Shown piece after piece: positions 29,301-39,360 of a stretch of 64,000 bases of DNA. The translations under genes were made by a program, and so were the position numbers. Numbering within the stretch: position 1 is the first letter of the stretch; every line of letters starts with the position of its first letter. This DNA comes from Quillaja saponaria (lineage: Eukaryota; Streptophyta; Magnoliopsida; Fabales; Quillajaceae), in assembly GCA_029379385.1 (NCBI GenBank), contig CM055617.1:1488001-1552000 (forward strand). The letters run 5' to 3'. Under the pieces are notes generated by a model. It was not told the origin of the DNA. It was given only the letters and a program-made list of their open reading frames with translations, and searched no databases.

Positions 29301-29920
29301 AATGATTAAACTCCTTTCCTCGTGGAACCTTCTAACTTAATCACGTTAACCATCTAACCAAAACGACATATAAAGCTCTTTCAGCTAATCACACTTGTAA
29401 GTTGCATACTATGGTAAATAGCACATTGTATGCAGACGATTCCCGTCTCCTACTAGGATAGTTCAAAGACCATTAGATAGCATATAAAGTTGTTGGCACA
29501 GATTACCTGGAGTTTATTCTAAAGGCAGCAGGCAATGGAGTTCTTAGTACTTCCATGAATACATCCCACTCTTCTGATGATACGATTCCTTGTTCCTGAA
29601 AAAACAAAAACCATAAAAAGTTTCAAAATCAGTGAGATATTCTCATTTTCTCCATAAATACCTAATAACGAACAGATTCACTTCTTCCATATAGATATAC
29701 AAAATTCACATACTTTGTAGTACTCATCGAAGCTATCGTTTTGAGTTGCGAAGGCCGTCCAAGAAGGCTTTCCACTACCATTACTGCCGTCTTTGTTTTC
29801 AGAAGAAGGATCGGGTTTTGGACGTTTCCAGACATTCTCTCTGCTCTGCCGGAAATGTTTTCTCTGAGTACGAGCTCTACCACCCTTACCTCCTCTCCCT
29901 CCTCCACCGCCGCCTCCCAT
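23327..29920 (-). CDS. TRM4: RNA (cytosine-5)-methyltransferase, NSUN2/TRM4 type
   Basis: Fifteen exons on the minus strand: 29714-29920, 29507-29595, 28845-28911, 28619-28734, 28136-28202, 27926-27974, 27728-27813, 27307-27557, 27151-27206, 26451-26536, 25968-26060, 24963-25296, 24195-24733, 23651-23885 and 23327-23574, giving 840 residues with phase kept throughout. It methylates C5 of cytosines in tRNA and mRNA. SAM motif [10 protein letters not shown] is at about 198-207. Both catalytic cysteines are present: DVPCSG Cys295 (release) and YSTCS Cys345 (nucleophile). The N-terminus is Gly/Arg-rich and basic, suggesting nuclear localisation; the C-terminal part ([19 protein letters not shown] onward) is the plant-conserved extension. 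I start at ATG 29920; an in-frame ATG at 29989 would add 23 residues. Intron 3 has a GC donor (GAG|GCAAGT). A tandem duplication covers the stop. Confidence 0.95.
27067..27091. repeat. Poly(A) tract in TRM4 intron
   Basis: A run of 25 A residues (T residues in the transcript) lies upstream of the 56-bp exon in the intron between exons 9 and 10. It is a simple homopolymer; no transposon body is recognisable beside it. Confidence 0.8.
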
Positions 29921-29989
29921 GTTTGGCTCTAACTGTTTGAGTTGCTGTGGAACTAGAACTGGATGCTGCAACAGCAATGCACACTTCAT

Positions 29990-32267
29990 TACGCTCGGGT
30001 CGCGGGCAACTTTCGGATTAGGATCGAATATTTCTATTTTCTAAATTTGGGTATGGGTCAACATTTGGGCCTGCTTGTATCAAGTTCCAACCCGACAAAT
30101 ACATGTTTTGGGTCACATGGATCACTTCTATATGTTGACAAAAAATTCAAGAATAATCTTAACATACATTGTTACTTTCGCTTCACTTTTTTTTTTTTTT
30201 TTTTTTTTGAAAGTGATAACAATTATATTTAAAATTATAGATTTATCTCTATTTATTTTAAATATTGCTTAAAAAATATTCACGATCGTAACAAAAACTG
30301 TTAAGGGTCAATCTTGTCTTGATTACTAAATTATTTATAAAAAAAAAATATAAGTGAACAAAAAATTAAATTTTTTTTTTTATATAAAACTTAAAAATAT
30401 AAAAAAACCACGACTGGTTCGTTGGGTAACACCTCCCTCCCTATCTCTTTTCCCACCTCAAATCAGGCAGAGGATAGGTGCTCCTTGTAAGACATACCCA
30501 AAAACTTTTTGTTTTATGTCAATAAAATTGAATTCAACTTTTGAAGTGGAAGATTGATACCCATTTTTGTTGGTTTATGATAAGACTACATGAAATGACA
30601 GTTCCAAGATAGAGAGAATGTTTACTATTATTTTCCTTACAAATACAAACAATACAACGAATAAGTAGAGAAAAAGTAGTATCTCTCACTTTGTCAAGAG
30701 AAAAGTTACATTGAAATTGAAATATTGAAAATTTTAATTATTATTATATCGTTTACACTATATTTTATATAATTGATTTTTTATCTATTTAGTTAGCATT
30801 TATTTTTTTCGTGTATCCTAATTATTATTTTCTACAATCTTATGATAATGCTCATGTCTTATTTTAAAATTTTTTCAACAAAAAGTTTCATATTCATCAC
30901 AGTCAAAAGCAATCACAAATATATCTGATAGTGATCACATTCAGATTCGGATTGAAAACTTTAATCAACACTTCAAAAGGATGTGAAGTTAGACTTAAAT
31001 GTAGATTACACATGTCTATTATGGCTTTGGGGAGATATGAACAAGGTGGATTGCTAGTGAGCTAAAGTGTTTATTATTTAAATAATATGTAGTTTCCATT
31101 TCTTTCATTTGTTTAGATGTTTATCTTCATTATTCAATCCAATCAAAATATTTGATGTGACCGTTAGTGATTTGTTTAATTTTTTTAATTTAAATTATCT
31201 TACAAAAATTTATTTAATAATATTTTTAATCTCGTTGTCACAATTCTTTAACCGGCAATAATTTTTTCTTATTCATCTATTTTTCTCGTGTTAGACCCCA
31301 CAAAAACACTATTAGACCAATGCTTTCTTCTATATTTTTGTGTGTAATTAATGTTGCTTTCCAGACGATTTTCTTTTCCTGAATTTTTCAGATTTTTTGG
31401 GTGAAATTTTCCTGGAATTTGGTAGTCAAATAATAGTGCCTCATCAAAGGAAAAGAAAGTAAAATAATAATGGCCTGACGTGTAAATCCCAGTTTGGCAA
31501 CTTGCATTGACCACTCCTGGCGGAAATGTTCTTTCATTTGCTCAAGGATAAGATGCCTTCCTTAGCTCCTTCCACTTCAATCAATGTGGATGAGATCCAT
31601 TCAAATTAGATAAAGATTACAAGAGCTTTAAGGATATGCTAATCTGCAAGTTGAAATTAGAAAACTTATGTCCTCTACCTTGGATTCCATGGCAGAGAAT
31701 TTTGCTTGGTGATGATTGACATAATATTCAAATAAACTTTACCGAGGTAGAGGACATAAGTATTCAAATTTCTTTAAATAGAGTATTTACCAGTCCATAT
31801 TATAATTCCATGAAAAACTCGTTTAAAATGGAAAATCAGAGATAGGCAGGTTAATTAGGATGGTCCCTCATCAAACCCCACTTTCAATTCCACAAAGGGC
31901 CACGCCAATAAACAATCTGACCTCTTTGGAAATTGTGTAGCTTCGGTTAGCTATCCCTCTCAAAAGTCGGAGCCAATTGACTATGGCTGCCGTCTACAGC
32001 CATAACAAGAACCCTCAGTGACCAGTGATTTCGTGACACCCTGAATCCCAAAGTTGTAGTAAAAAAAAACAACTTTCTGTATCCTTCTGTACTCTCATAC
32101 TCTCTATTCTCATTCTGTAACCCAACCAATAAATGAAGTGGGGCAAATGGCAAAGTTTCTGTACAAGCATCCAAAAGAAGTTTAAAGAGGCACCTCACGA
32201 GTCACAAAAGCCAAACACAACTATCCAATTTCTAGCTGACCCGTCAAAATTCAATACCACTTCTCAA
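29990..32267. other. Divergent intergenic region TRM4 / peroxidase
   Basis: About 2.3 kb with a 22-base T tract at 30187-30208 and strongly AT-rich DNA at 30200-31260. A 120-bp inverted-repeat hairpin lies at 31653. Near 30400-30530 a G+C-richer block ends in AATAAA, which might be a mobile-element 3' end, but no boundaries can be drawn. No protein gene is supported. Confidence 0.45.
31653..31772. ncRNA. Pre-miRNA-like inverted repeat (candidate hairpin)
   Basis: The left arm, 31653-31683, and the right arm, 31742-31772, are inverted copies. Of 31 positions, 28 form Watson-Crick pairs, one can be G-U and two are A-A mismatches; the loop is 58 nt. A perfect 17-bp core is ACTTATGTCCTCTACCT. 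The size and pairing resemble a plant miRNA precursor, but expression is unknown and a decayed MITE is an alternative. Strand cannot be decided from the sequence. It lies about 500 bp upstream of the peroxidase ATG. Confidence 0.35.
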
Positions 32268-33643
32268 ATGGCTCCTCTGTTTCTGCTCTTTCTCCTCCAC
32301 GTAACCACCTTGTCTGCGGCGGATCTTCGACCTGGGTTTTACTCGGAGACATGTCCCGAAGCTGAATTCATAGTCCGAGATGTCATGAAGAAAGCTTTGA
32401 TCAGAGAACCACGAAGTGTTGCCTCTGTTATGCGTTTCCAATTTCATGATTGCTTCGTTAACGTAAGTAACCTCAAGCTATCAAAAAACTCAATTTTGTT
32501 TTTATTTCCTTTGAAAGTTTCGATCTTTAAGATTTTTAAATCATGGGTTACTTTGTTTTTTCAAAAGGGATGTGATGCTTCTATGTTGTTGGATGACACT
32601 CCTACGATGCTTGGTGAGAAATTTGCTCTGTCAAATATAAATTCGTTAAGATCATATGAGGTTGTCGATGATGTTAAGGAAGCCTTAGAGAGTGTATGCC
32701 CAGGAATTGTTTCTTGCGCAGATATCATAATCATGGCTTCTAGAGATGCTGTTGCACTGGTATGTGGAAACATGTTTGCTATTTAATTTATCAATTCTTG
32801 TTGGTAAATATAGGGCTTGTTTTATTCGGAAGCGAGATTCGAACATAAGAACTTCTGTTGTTGTTACTATATCATGATAAATTATAAAAAGTGGTCCTAT
32901 ATAGGAAAATTTTGGAGAAGTTGACAGTTTGTTTTAATTAATAATGCAAAAAATATATATATATTATTATCATTAGAAACTTTGTGTTGCAGACTGGAGG
33001 ACCTTATTGGGAGGTGAGGTTGGGAAGATTGGATAGCTTGAGTGCCAGCCAAGAAGATTCAAACAACATCATGCCTAGCCCAAGATCAAATGCAAGTTAT
33101 CTTATCGACCTCTTTCAGAAATACAGTCTATCTGTCAAAGATCTGGTAGCCCTCTCAGGGTCTCACTCTATTGGTCAAGGTCGCTGCTTTTCCATCATGT
33201 TCAGGCTGTACAACCAATCTGGAAGTGGACAGCCTGACCCTGCCATTGAGCCTAAGTTCAGAGAAAAGCTAGACAAGCTTTGCCCACTCAATGTGGATCA
33301 AAATGTGACTGGGGACCTTGATGCAACACCACAAGTATTTGATAACCAATATTTCAAAGACTTGGTTGCTGGAAGAGGTTTTCTCAATTCAGATCAAACA
33401 CTTTTCACATTCCCACATACTAAAAAATTTGTGAAGCTATATAGCAAAGATCAAGGCGAATTTTTTAAAGACTTTGTAGAAGGTATGTTAAAGATGGGTG
33501 ACTTGCAGTCTGGTCGGCCAGGGGAGGTTAGGAAGAACTGCAGGGTAGTCACTGGCCACCAAGCTAACAGCTTTTGGGAGTTAACGAAGGAAAGAGAGGA
33601 AAATTATAAAGTGATCAAAAGCACTACTAGATTTTGTTGTTGA
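32268..33643 (+). CDS. Class III secretory peroxidase (PRX17-like)
   Basis: Three exons, 32268-32462, 32568-32759 and 32993-33643, encode 345 residues. Class III peroxidases oxidise phenolics with hydrogen peroxide in the cell wall or vacuole. A signal peptide is evident (MAPLFLLFLL..., about 1-18). The distal catalytic pair is Arg56 and His60 in RFQFHDCF; the proximal haem ligand is His187 in SGSHSIG. Conserved cysteines for the disulphides are present (for example Cys29, Cys62 and Cys67). The body is nearly collinear with Arabidopsis PRX17, which is linked to lignified tissues. The C-terminus runs about 20 residues past the last conserved cysteine region (RKNCRVV), ending in two cysteines; most relatives stop earlier. 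The ATG at 32268 is chosen because it starts directly at the signal peptide; an in-frame ATG at 32133 would bury it. Confidence 0.95.
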
Positions 33644-34290
33644 TGAATGATATCGGTGATCATAGACTGAAATTCTTAACAACTAATAAATGTCCAGATT
33701 GTCTCATGAATGTAGGCTGAGACTATTCCACAGCCAATCACAGTGACCACCATAACTCAGTCACAGTTAACAGCAATAAAATATAAAGAGATAGGAAGGC
33801 TAGCTACAATCCACTGATAATTCTGTATGGAACTCTCCATTATGTTTATATTTAAGTGATGCAAGGTTAATAATGCAATTCCACTTGGCTATCCAAATGA
33901 GCTGCTGACTATTGGATTAGAAATATTAAACTAGCATATAACTCTATCCATTATCTTAGATAGCATTATCCTTTCCAATGGCCTTGTCCCCTTATCTGTT
34001 GAACATAAAGAATAATTGGAAGATAAGAATTTATTGAATGCATATCCATTAGAAAATGTAATATAACAACAGCACAATATTTATAAGAATTTTGCAGATT
34101 ACAAAAGTAAAAGAAAACCAGGATAACATGGAATTTCCCAAGTGACTTTATGCGGAGATAAAAAAACAAGCTTCCAAAAAGGGAAATACAACATCAAACA
34201 TGGAAGAGATCATGTGACAATAATAGCTTATCTCAAACTGCTTTTTCAGAGAAAATTGGCACTGCAAAGTTACATGGTATGAACAATCAC
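33644..34290. other. Convergent 3' spacer peroxidase / SnRK2
   Basis: Non-coding DNA holding the 3' ends of two convergent genes. AATAAA-type motifs occur at about 33775 on the plus strand. I see no gene or repeat of note. Confidence 0.45.
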
Positions 34291-36764
34291 TCATAATGCA
34301 TAAACAAAATCACCACTTGACTCTAAATCATCAATGTCATCATCTGAACCAATCTCATCAAGATCCATGCTTCCAACACCAACAAACTGTCCACCAACTT
34401 TTGGTCCCTCGCCTGTTTTTCGCGCGTCTTGAATTATTGAAAGGATTTCTTCAATACATTGAGATGAATCATTATTGATATCATTTTGCAAACCACCATC
34501 CTCATCATTCATAAATTCAATTGGTAAGTTTTTCAGGAACCATGGGTGCTTTCTTATTTCTGGGATGGTAATTCTCTGCATTAAATGAAAAATGTAAAAA
34601 CATTGACAGCAAACAGCCAACAAGGTAAACAGAAGATTTAAGAATACCTTCTCAGGTTCCGCAACAAATATACGAGATAGAAGGTGCATACAGTCCTTGG
34701 AGACACGGACATAGTCTGGTATAGAATAATGGACACTAAGAATTCGCTGCCACAAGCAATTAAGTTATACAATTAGAACAGTCAAATACATCAAAGCATT
34801 AGGCAACCTCAATTATTTGGTTCTCCAGCTCACCTGAAGTGTTTTTCTGAAGTTTCTCGGGTCCTCTGGATCTTCAAAAGGATAAGCCCCAACCAGCATA
34901 ACATATAAGGTCACCCCGCAAGACCAAACATCTGCAATCTAATGATACTCAAGGATATGTAAGCAGTACTAGGCAGTCAAATCGGTTATTCTGAAGTGTT
35001 AAAAGACCAAATAGGATTAGAAAGCAAAAGTTAAAAGCTGCATAACCTTTCCATCGTATTCTTTCCTTGACAATACCTCTGGTGCAATGTATGCAGGGGT
35101 TCCTACAGTAGATTTAGGCTGGGAGTGCAGCAAGGAGGACTGGAAATAAGGCAGAACAATTAGTAACATGATCTATCTTGAATCTATTTTCAATAGAATT
35201 AAGCTATAACTTCATTGCCTTTGAATAACCAAAATCGCATATTTTGAGTCGGGGTGCTGGGCTTCCATCTAAAAGTGTGTTTTCCAGCTTAAGATCTCTG
35301 TGGCAAATTTGCTGCAAGAAAAAGATATCTTCAATGAAGCCAAAGATGTAACTGGGGCATGTTCTCAGAGAAATTGACTGCCTACTAATTAAGCCATTTC
35401 AAGAAAGATTGCAAAATAATATTACCATTGAATGACAGTAACTGACACCAGAAATCAATTGCTGAAAGTAGTACCTTGCCTGATACACATGCAAATGAAA
35501 AATTAGGTCTGTGATTTTCATTTTGATACTATTTAAAATGAAATGGAGAAAAAAAATATACCAGAAAATTTTCTATTTTGCTGAGTGGTTGGATAAAAAA
35601 ATATATACAATGACTAAAACTTGTGAAATAACAGCATCCCTTTAGAATATTGATAGCACCAAGCAGCAATAATTCATCTGGTTGAACAGATAAGCATTTC
35701 ATAACACAGTGGATGAAGCCTTTATCATTTAAAGAAATAATAAATGAGCCCCTTCACAAAAAGCATCATAGTAAAGTAATGAAGCTTTCAATTCTGACCT
35801 ATTAGAAACAATTTACCTCGTCCTCGCTGAATCTACCGGGCATTGCAAATTCTTTCAAAAAGTTCTCCTCCAGCAGCATATTCCATGATTATGGCTAGAT
35901 GAGTTGGTGTGAGCAATACCTATACAAAAGGCCACTTCATTCTTTAACCATGTGAACCTCCTTAGTTAGAAATTACAGTACATTCTAGCATAACAAGCAG
36001 GAATTAGTTAGGCCTTAAGTAAATAAACAGAGGAGTTCGAAGTACTATGATTAAAATGATTTCAAGCACATCATGAAGAAAATAAGTTGTCCCTCTGATA
36101 CTTTCTTATCACAAAGCAGGACTACGGGGAAAAAACTTCAAATGAAAAGCAAAATCTCGGCGATATATATGAACAGAAACATTTTTCTTTTCTAGTAGCT
36201 CTAGGCACTGTGATGAGTATGACAAAGAAAAAAAGAATGAATCTTGAAAGCATACAAAACTGGACGGACGAAATTCTGATCAGAAAAAGATATAAACTTT
36301 ATCAAAAGATATTCTATTCTCAGAAAAATTCTTTCTAGCTTGAAAAGTTACACCATGACCATCCCTTTTTCATTGAGTATGTTCAACGGAAGGGAAAATA
36401 TCAATTTGTGAAGCATTAAAAAAGCTGTTACCTCCTTGAATCTAATTATATTGGGATGCTTCAATGACCTGTGATTTGTAATCTCTCTGTGCACGTGTTC
36501 ATCAATCTGTAAAAACCAATACAATCCTTAAAACCAATAACCCAATTGCAGTATAAGAATTCCAAATGGTATCCCATATCAAAATATGAATCTATAAGGC
36601 TTACATATGAAACAAGCAAAAAAAAACGAAGCTAAAGGTAGCACCTTTGGACCTCTCTCAGTGTATTTGACAGCATAGAGCTCACCACTCCATTTATCTC
36701 TTACCAGCTTTGCAACCCCGAAATTTCCTGACCCAATATCTTTGATTATCTCGTAACGTTCCAT
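34291..36764 (-). CDS. SnRK2 protein kinase (SnRK2.7-like) with a frameshift in exon 3
   Basis: Nine exons on the minus strand: 36645-36764, 36432-36506, 35817-35919, 35426-35479, 35219-35311, 35047-35139, 34834-34938, 34648-34746 and 34291-34575. Without the defect it would be a 341-residue stress/ABA-related Ser/Thr kinase. Motifs: GSGNFG nucleotide loop (11-16), Lys in [12 protein letters not shown] catalytic loop, DFGYSK, APE in the activation segment, and an Asp-rich tail ending GDFVYAL, as in SnRK2.7. Exon 3 is 103 bp, whereas 102 bp (34 codons) is needed: one extra C in GCCCGG (plus-strand G at 35838-35840) shifts the frame and puts a TAG at 35833-35835. Translation would end at about residue 93, before the catalytic loop. 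All later exons are intact. Intron 5 uses a GC donor (AAG|GCAATG). This could be a null allele or an assembly error. Confidence 0.9.
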
Positions 36765-38613
36765 TGCTCTACCTCGTAGCCTCGAAAACAAGCTTGTTGT
36801 TTTAGAGTTAGATCAATTCTTCCTTACCTTAAAGCATGAAATCAATTTGAAGGGTTCCACTACTACAAAAGGCTTTTAAAAAAGAAAAAGATTATGGGAG
36901 TGTAGCCTCTGTCATCTTCACGATTTTGGACTTCTGCTAAAAAGTCTTCCTGAATAGGGAGTTGGAGAGCTGGCAATGAACAGAGGAGAGAACGACAAGA
37001 ACCGCAGAAATCAGACGTGGCATGATTCTAGTAGATGGGAATTCGAGCAGACGGAAGCAAGTTGATCCGACCGTGGTATGCAGTTCCCATATTCTATCAT
37101 GTACAATCAAAGGAAGTACCCGCTCTGATGTTTTGCAACGTGTACTGGTTAGGTTTTATTGTCCACTGTGACACCACGAGTAAGTTGAATGAAGCGATTA
37201 TTTAATTTTCATACTCTCAGAGATTACTTGAATTGTACCTCCAATAGGAGAGTACTATGTCTTCTAACACGGCGTTACGAGAAGAGGAGGACAAGTAACG
37301 GAAATAGAATGGGAGAGTGATGACGTGGACGGTAGTAATTAAACGGACAGAGTGCTAACGGACCATCGAATTGGAACTTTCTTGAAGTAAGCGAATGGGT
37401 TTTGGACAACTCAGACATTTACATCAAGCAATTTGGAGAACAAGTTGGTACTTTTCCCTAGCAAGTAGTAAGACTATCTAAAATTCAGTTAAACTATGAA
37501 AATCAATTGTTAATATATACATAAAAAAAAAAAAATTTAACTTATAAAATTGATAAATATAAATATTTTATATTATTAATTATAATATTTGACAATAATT
37601 TTAGTACTGTATAATAAATAATTTTTTATTTTTAAAATATTTCAAATTCCAAAACTCACAATTATTGTATTTTATCAAATACTTTTGGAGTACTAGTTAA
37701 AAAAATCATACAAAAATTTACACACTTTATTTTTAATTTGACTAGTCATCATATTAATGAGTTCATAAACAATTGAATTCTTATAAGCTCATGAAAATTA
37801 ATACTTATTTTTGGACTTACTATCTTGGCCATTAATAAGGGTGCAAATAAATATAATTTTTATTAACTGTCCGTAAACCAACTTGTTAAAGAGTAACTCG
37901 AGTTCGGCTCATTCAAAAATTTACCATTGTTGAAGAGATTGGTGATATTAGAAAGTGCCTTCCTCAGCTTGAACCTTCTCTTATTAATGTTTTCTTGAAA
38001 GAGGAAGCAATTGCAAGAAATGGGTTGCTCCTCGTTTGAATGAATTGTAGTGACATTCTCTTTGTTGCTTTGGTCACTTATGACATCTACCTCTATTGAT
38101 GTCAATTTCCAAACACAAGAGAGACAAAGATTAAAAAATTTATATACCTAAAAAATAAAATGTTGAAAGAAAAAAAAAATCATGGTCAGATCTAAATTTT
38201 ATAGTAAATTTATATACCTACAAAATAAATTTTATACTAATGTTAGTATGCAACTAAAAAAATATTAAATTGTTTTCATAAGATATTAAAATAATAATAT
38301 AATAACAGTGAAGGACGCGTGAACGGAGGCCAGCAATCAGAAGCAAACTCTGGTTGCAAGTTGAAGTGGGTCAAGTGGTGAAAACAGAGTCCATAAACGA
38401 GTCCAAATTCTTCTCATTGTCCCGTTGAGTTTCAAAGTTGCCCTTCCTTTTAGGACCGCCCACTTGCTCCTCTTGCCCTCTGCTATAAGTACAGCTTTTC
38501 TGCCACAGCTCTAGTAGTTCAAATTCTCTCTCTTTTTCTTTTTCTTTTTTATCAGAAATCAAAATTCCCAGTGATTAGTCTGTATATTCACTGCAATTTG
38601 AAGATTTGGAATC
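36765..38613. other. Intergenic region with a possible gene relic
   Basis: The SnRK2 leader lies at the left and the leader of the small plus-strand gene at the right. From 37480 to 38290 the DNA is AT-rich. A 75-bp-spaced direct repeat containing AAATTTATATACCTA occurs at 38136 and 38205. An unexplained open frame at 37863-38105 is listed separately. Confidence 0.45.
37863..38105 (-). pseudogene. Possible gene relic with basic RRFKLRKALSNITN motif
   Basis: An 80-codon open frame without an ATG at its start (it begins TTG). It encodes a low-complexity polar segment followed by KRRFKLRKALSNITNLF. The compositional contrast with the AT-rich surroundings suggests a former exon. The motif weakly recalls the basic 'LSDITN' motif near the start of shugoshin-type proteins, but I cannot name a family. 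It may be chance. Confidence 0.2.
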
Positions 38614-38859
38614 ATGAATTCAATTTTCAGTCCTTTCGATGCTCTGTTTGCTGAATTCTTGGGCAAAAAGGCAACTGCATCTGGTCTTTTTGCGACCCAT
38701 GATCATGGCGCCAACATGAAACAACCAGAAGACTCCTCAACTACACCATCTGTGTATGTCAAGAAACAACAGCCTGAGAAGAAGAGTCAGAGGCCAGCAC
38801 CTAGATTTGCACTGGAATTGGATGGACTAAACTTTTTTGAGACGCTCGTCTTTCATTAG
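38614..38859 (+). CDS. Small plant-specific protein of unknown function
   Basis: A single-exon frame of 81 residues starts MNSIFSPFDALFAEFLGKK and ends with RFALELDGLNFFETLV-FH. The hydrophobic N-terminal block (FDALFAEF) and the C-terminal 'RFA-ELDG-FETLV' block look like the two conserved ends of a family of small angiosperm proteins of unknown function. The middle is Lys/Gln/Pro-rich. A CT-rich leader (38525-38550) precedes a well-placed ATG, and no upstream ATG is seen in the immediate leader. No signal peptide or membrane span is present. The function is not known. Confidence 0.6.
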   Translation: MNSIFSPFDALFAEFLGKKATASGLFATHDHGANMKQPEDSSTTPSVYVKKQQPEKKSQRPAPRFALELDGLNFFETLVFH

Positions 38860-39360
38860 AATCACTATTTGCAAAACCAAATATGGTTATAGGTGGATAG
38901 GTACTTAGGTTTAGATTTTTTTATTTTTTTTTGTGTCACCCATTCATTATTTACTTTCATTGATCAATATATACTTAATGAATCATTACTCTCTTTTTTC
39001 ATAACCTGTTGTTGCACAATTATTCTTATAACTTTTGATGATGTTGCTTGGGAATTTTTGTTCCAGGTTGAGGAATTGTAAAAAATTTCTTGGATAATAG
39101 AAACAAAACCAAAACTTTTACGCATATCTTTGTATTAGTATACATCATGATGACTAGAGCATGTAAACATAGTAATTCTCCTCAAGTATGTGATTGTTCT
39201 AAGAATCTAACTGAACAAATTTTTATTACTATTTATCTTTGTATTAGTATACATCATGATGACTAGAGCATGTAAACATAGTAATTCTCCTGAAACAAGA
39301 ATGTGATTGTTCTAAGAATCTAACTGAACAAATCAAGCCTAATAGGTGGAAAAATTTGTA
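38860..39360. other. Convergent spacer with tandem duplication
   Basis: Holds the 3' ends of the small plus-strand gene and the WEB-like gene, and a two-copy tandem duplication between 39125 and 39334. Confidence 0.5.
39125..39334. repeat. 110-bp tandem duplication downstream of WEB-like gene
   Basis: The block beginning ATCTTTGTATTAGTATACAT occurs at 39125 and again at 39235. It matches for about 57 bp, then a small variable patch (CAAGTATG versus AAACAAGAATG), then about 35 more identical bases. The copies lie just beyond the stop of the minus-strand gene, probably in its 3' untranslated region. Confidence 0.85.

Noticed and set aside
30397..30540. SINE- or LINE-like 3' end
   Set aside because: The block ends in AATAAA and is richer in G and C than its surroundings, but I could find no promoter boxes, tail or target duplication.
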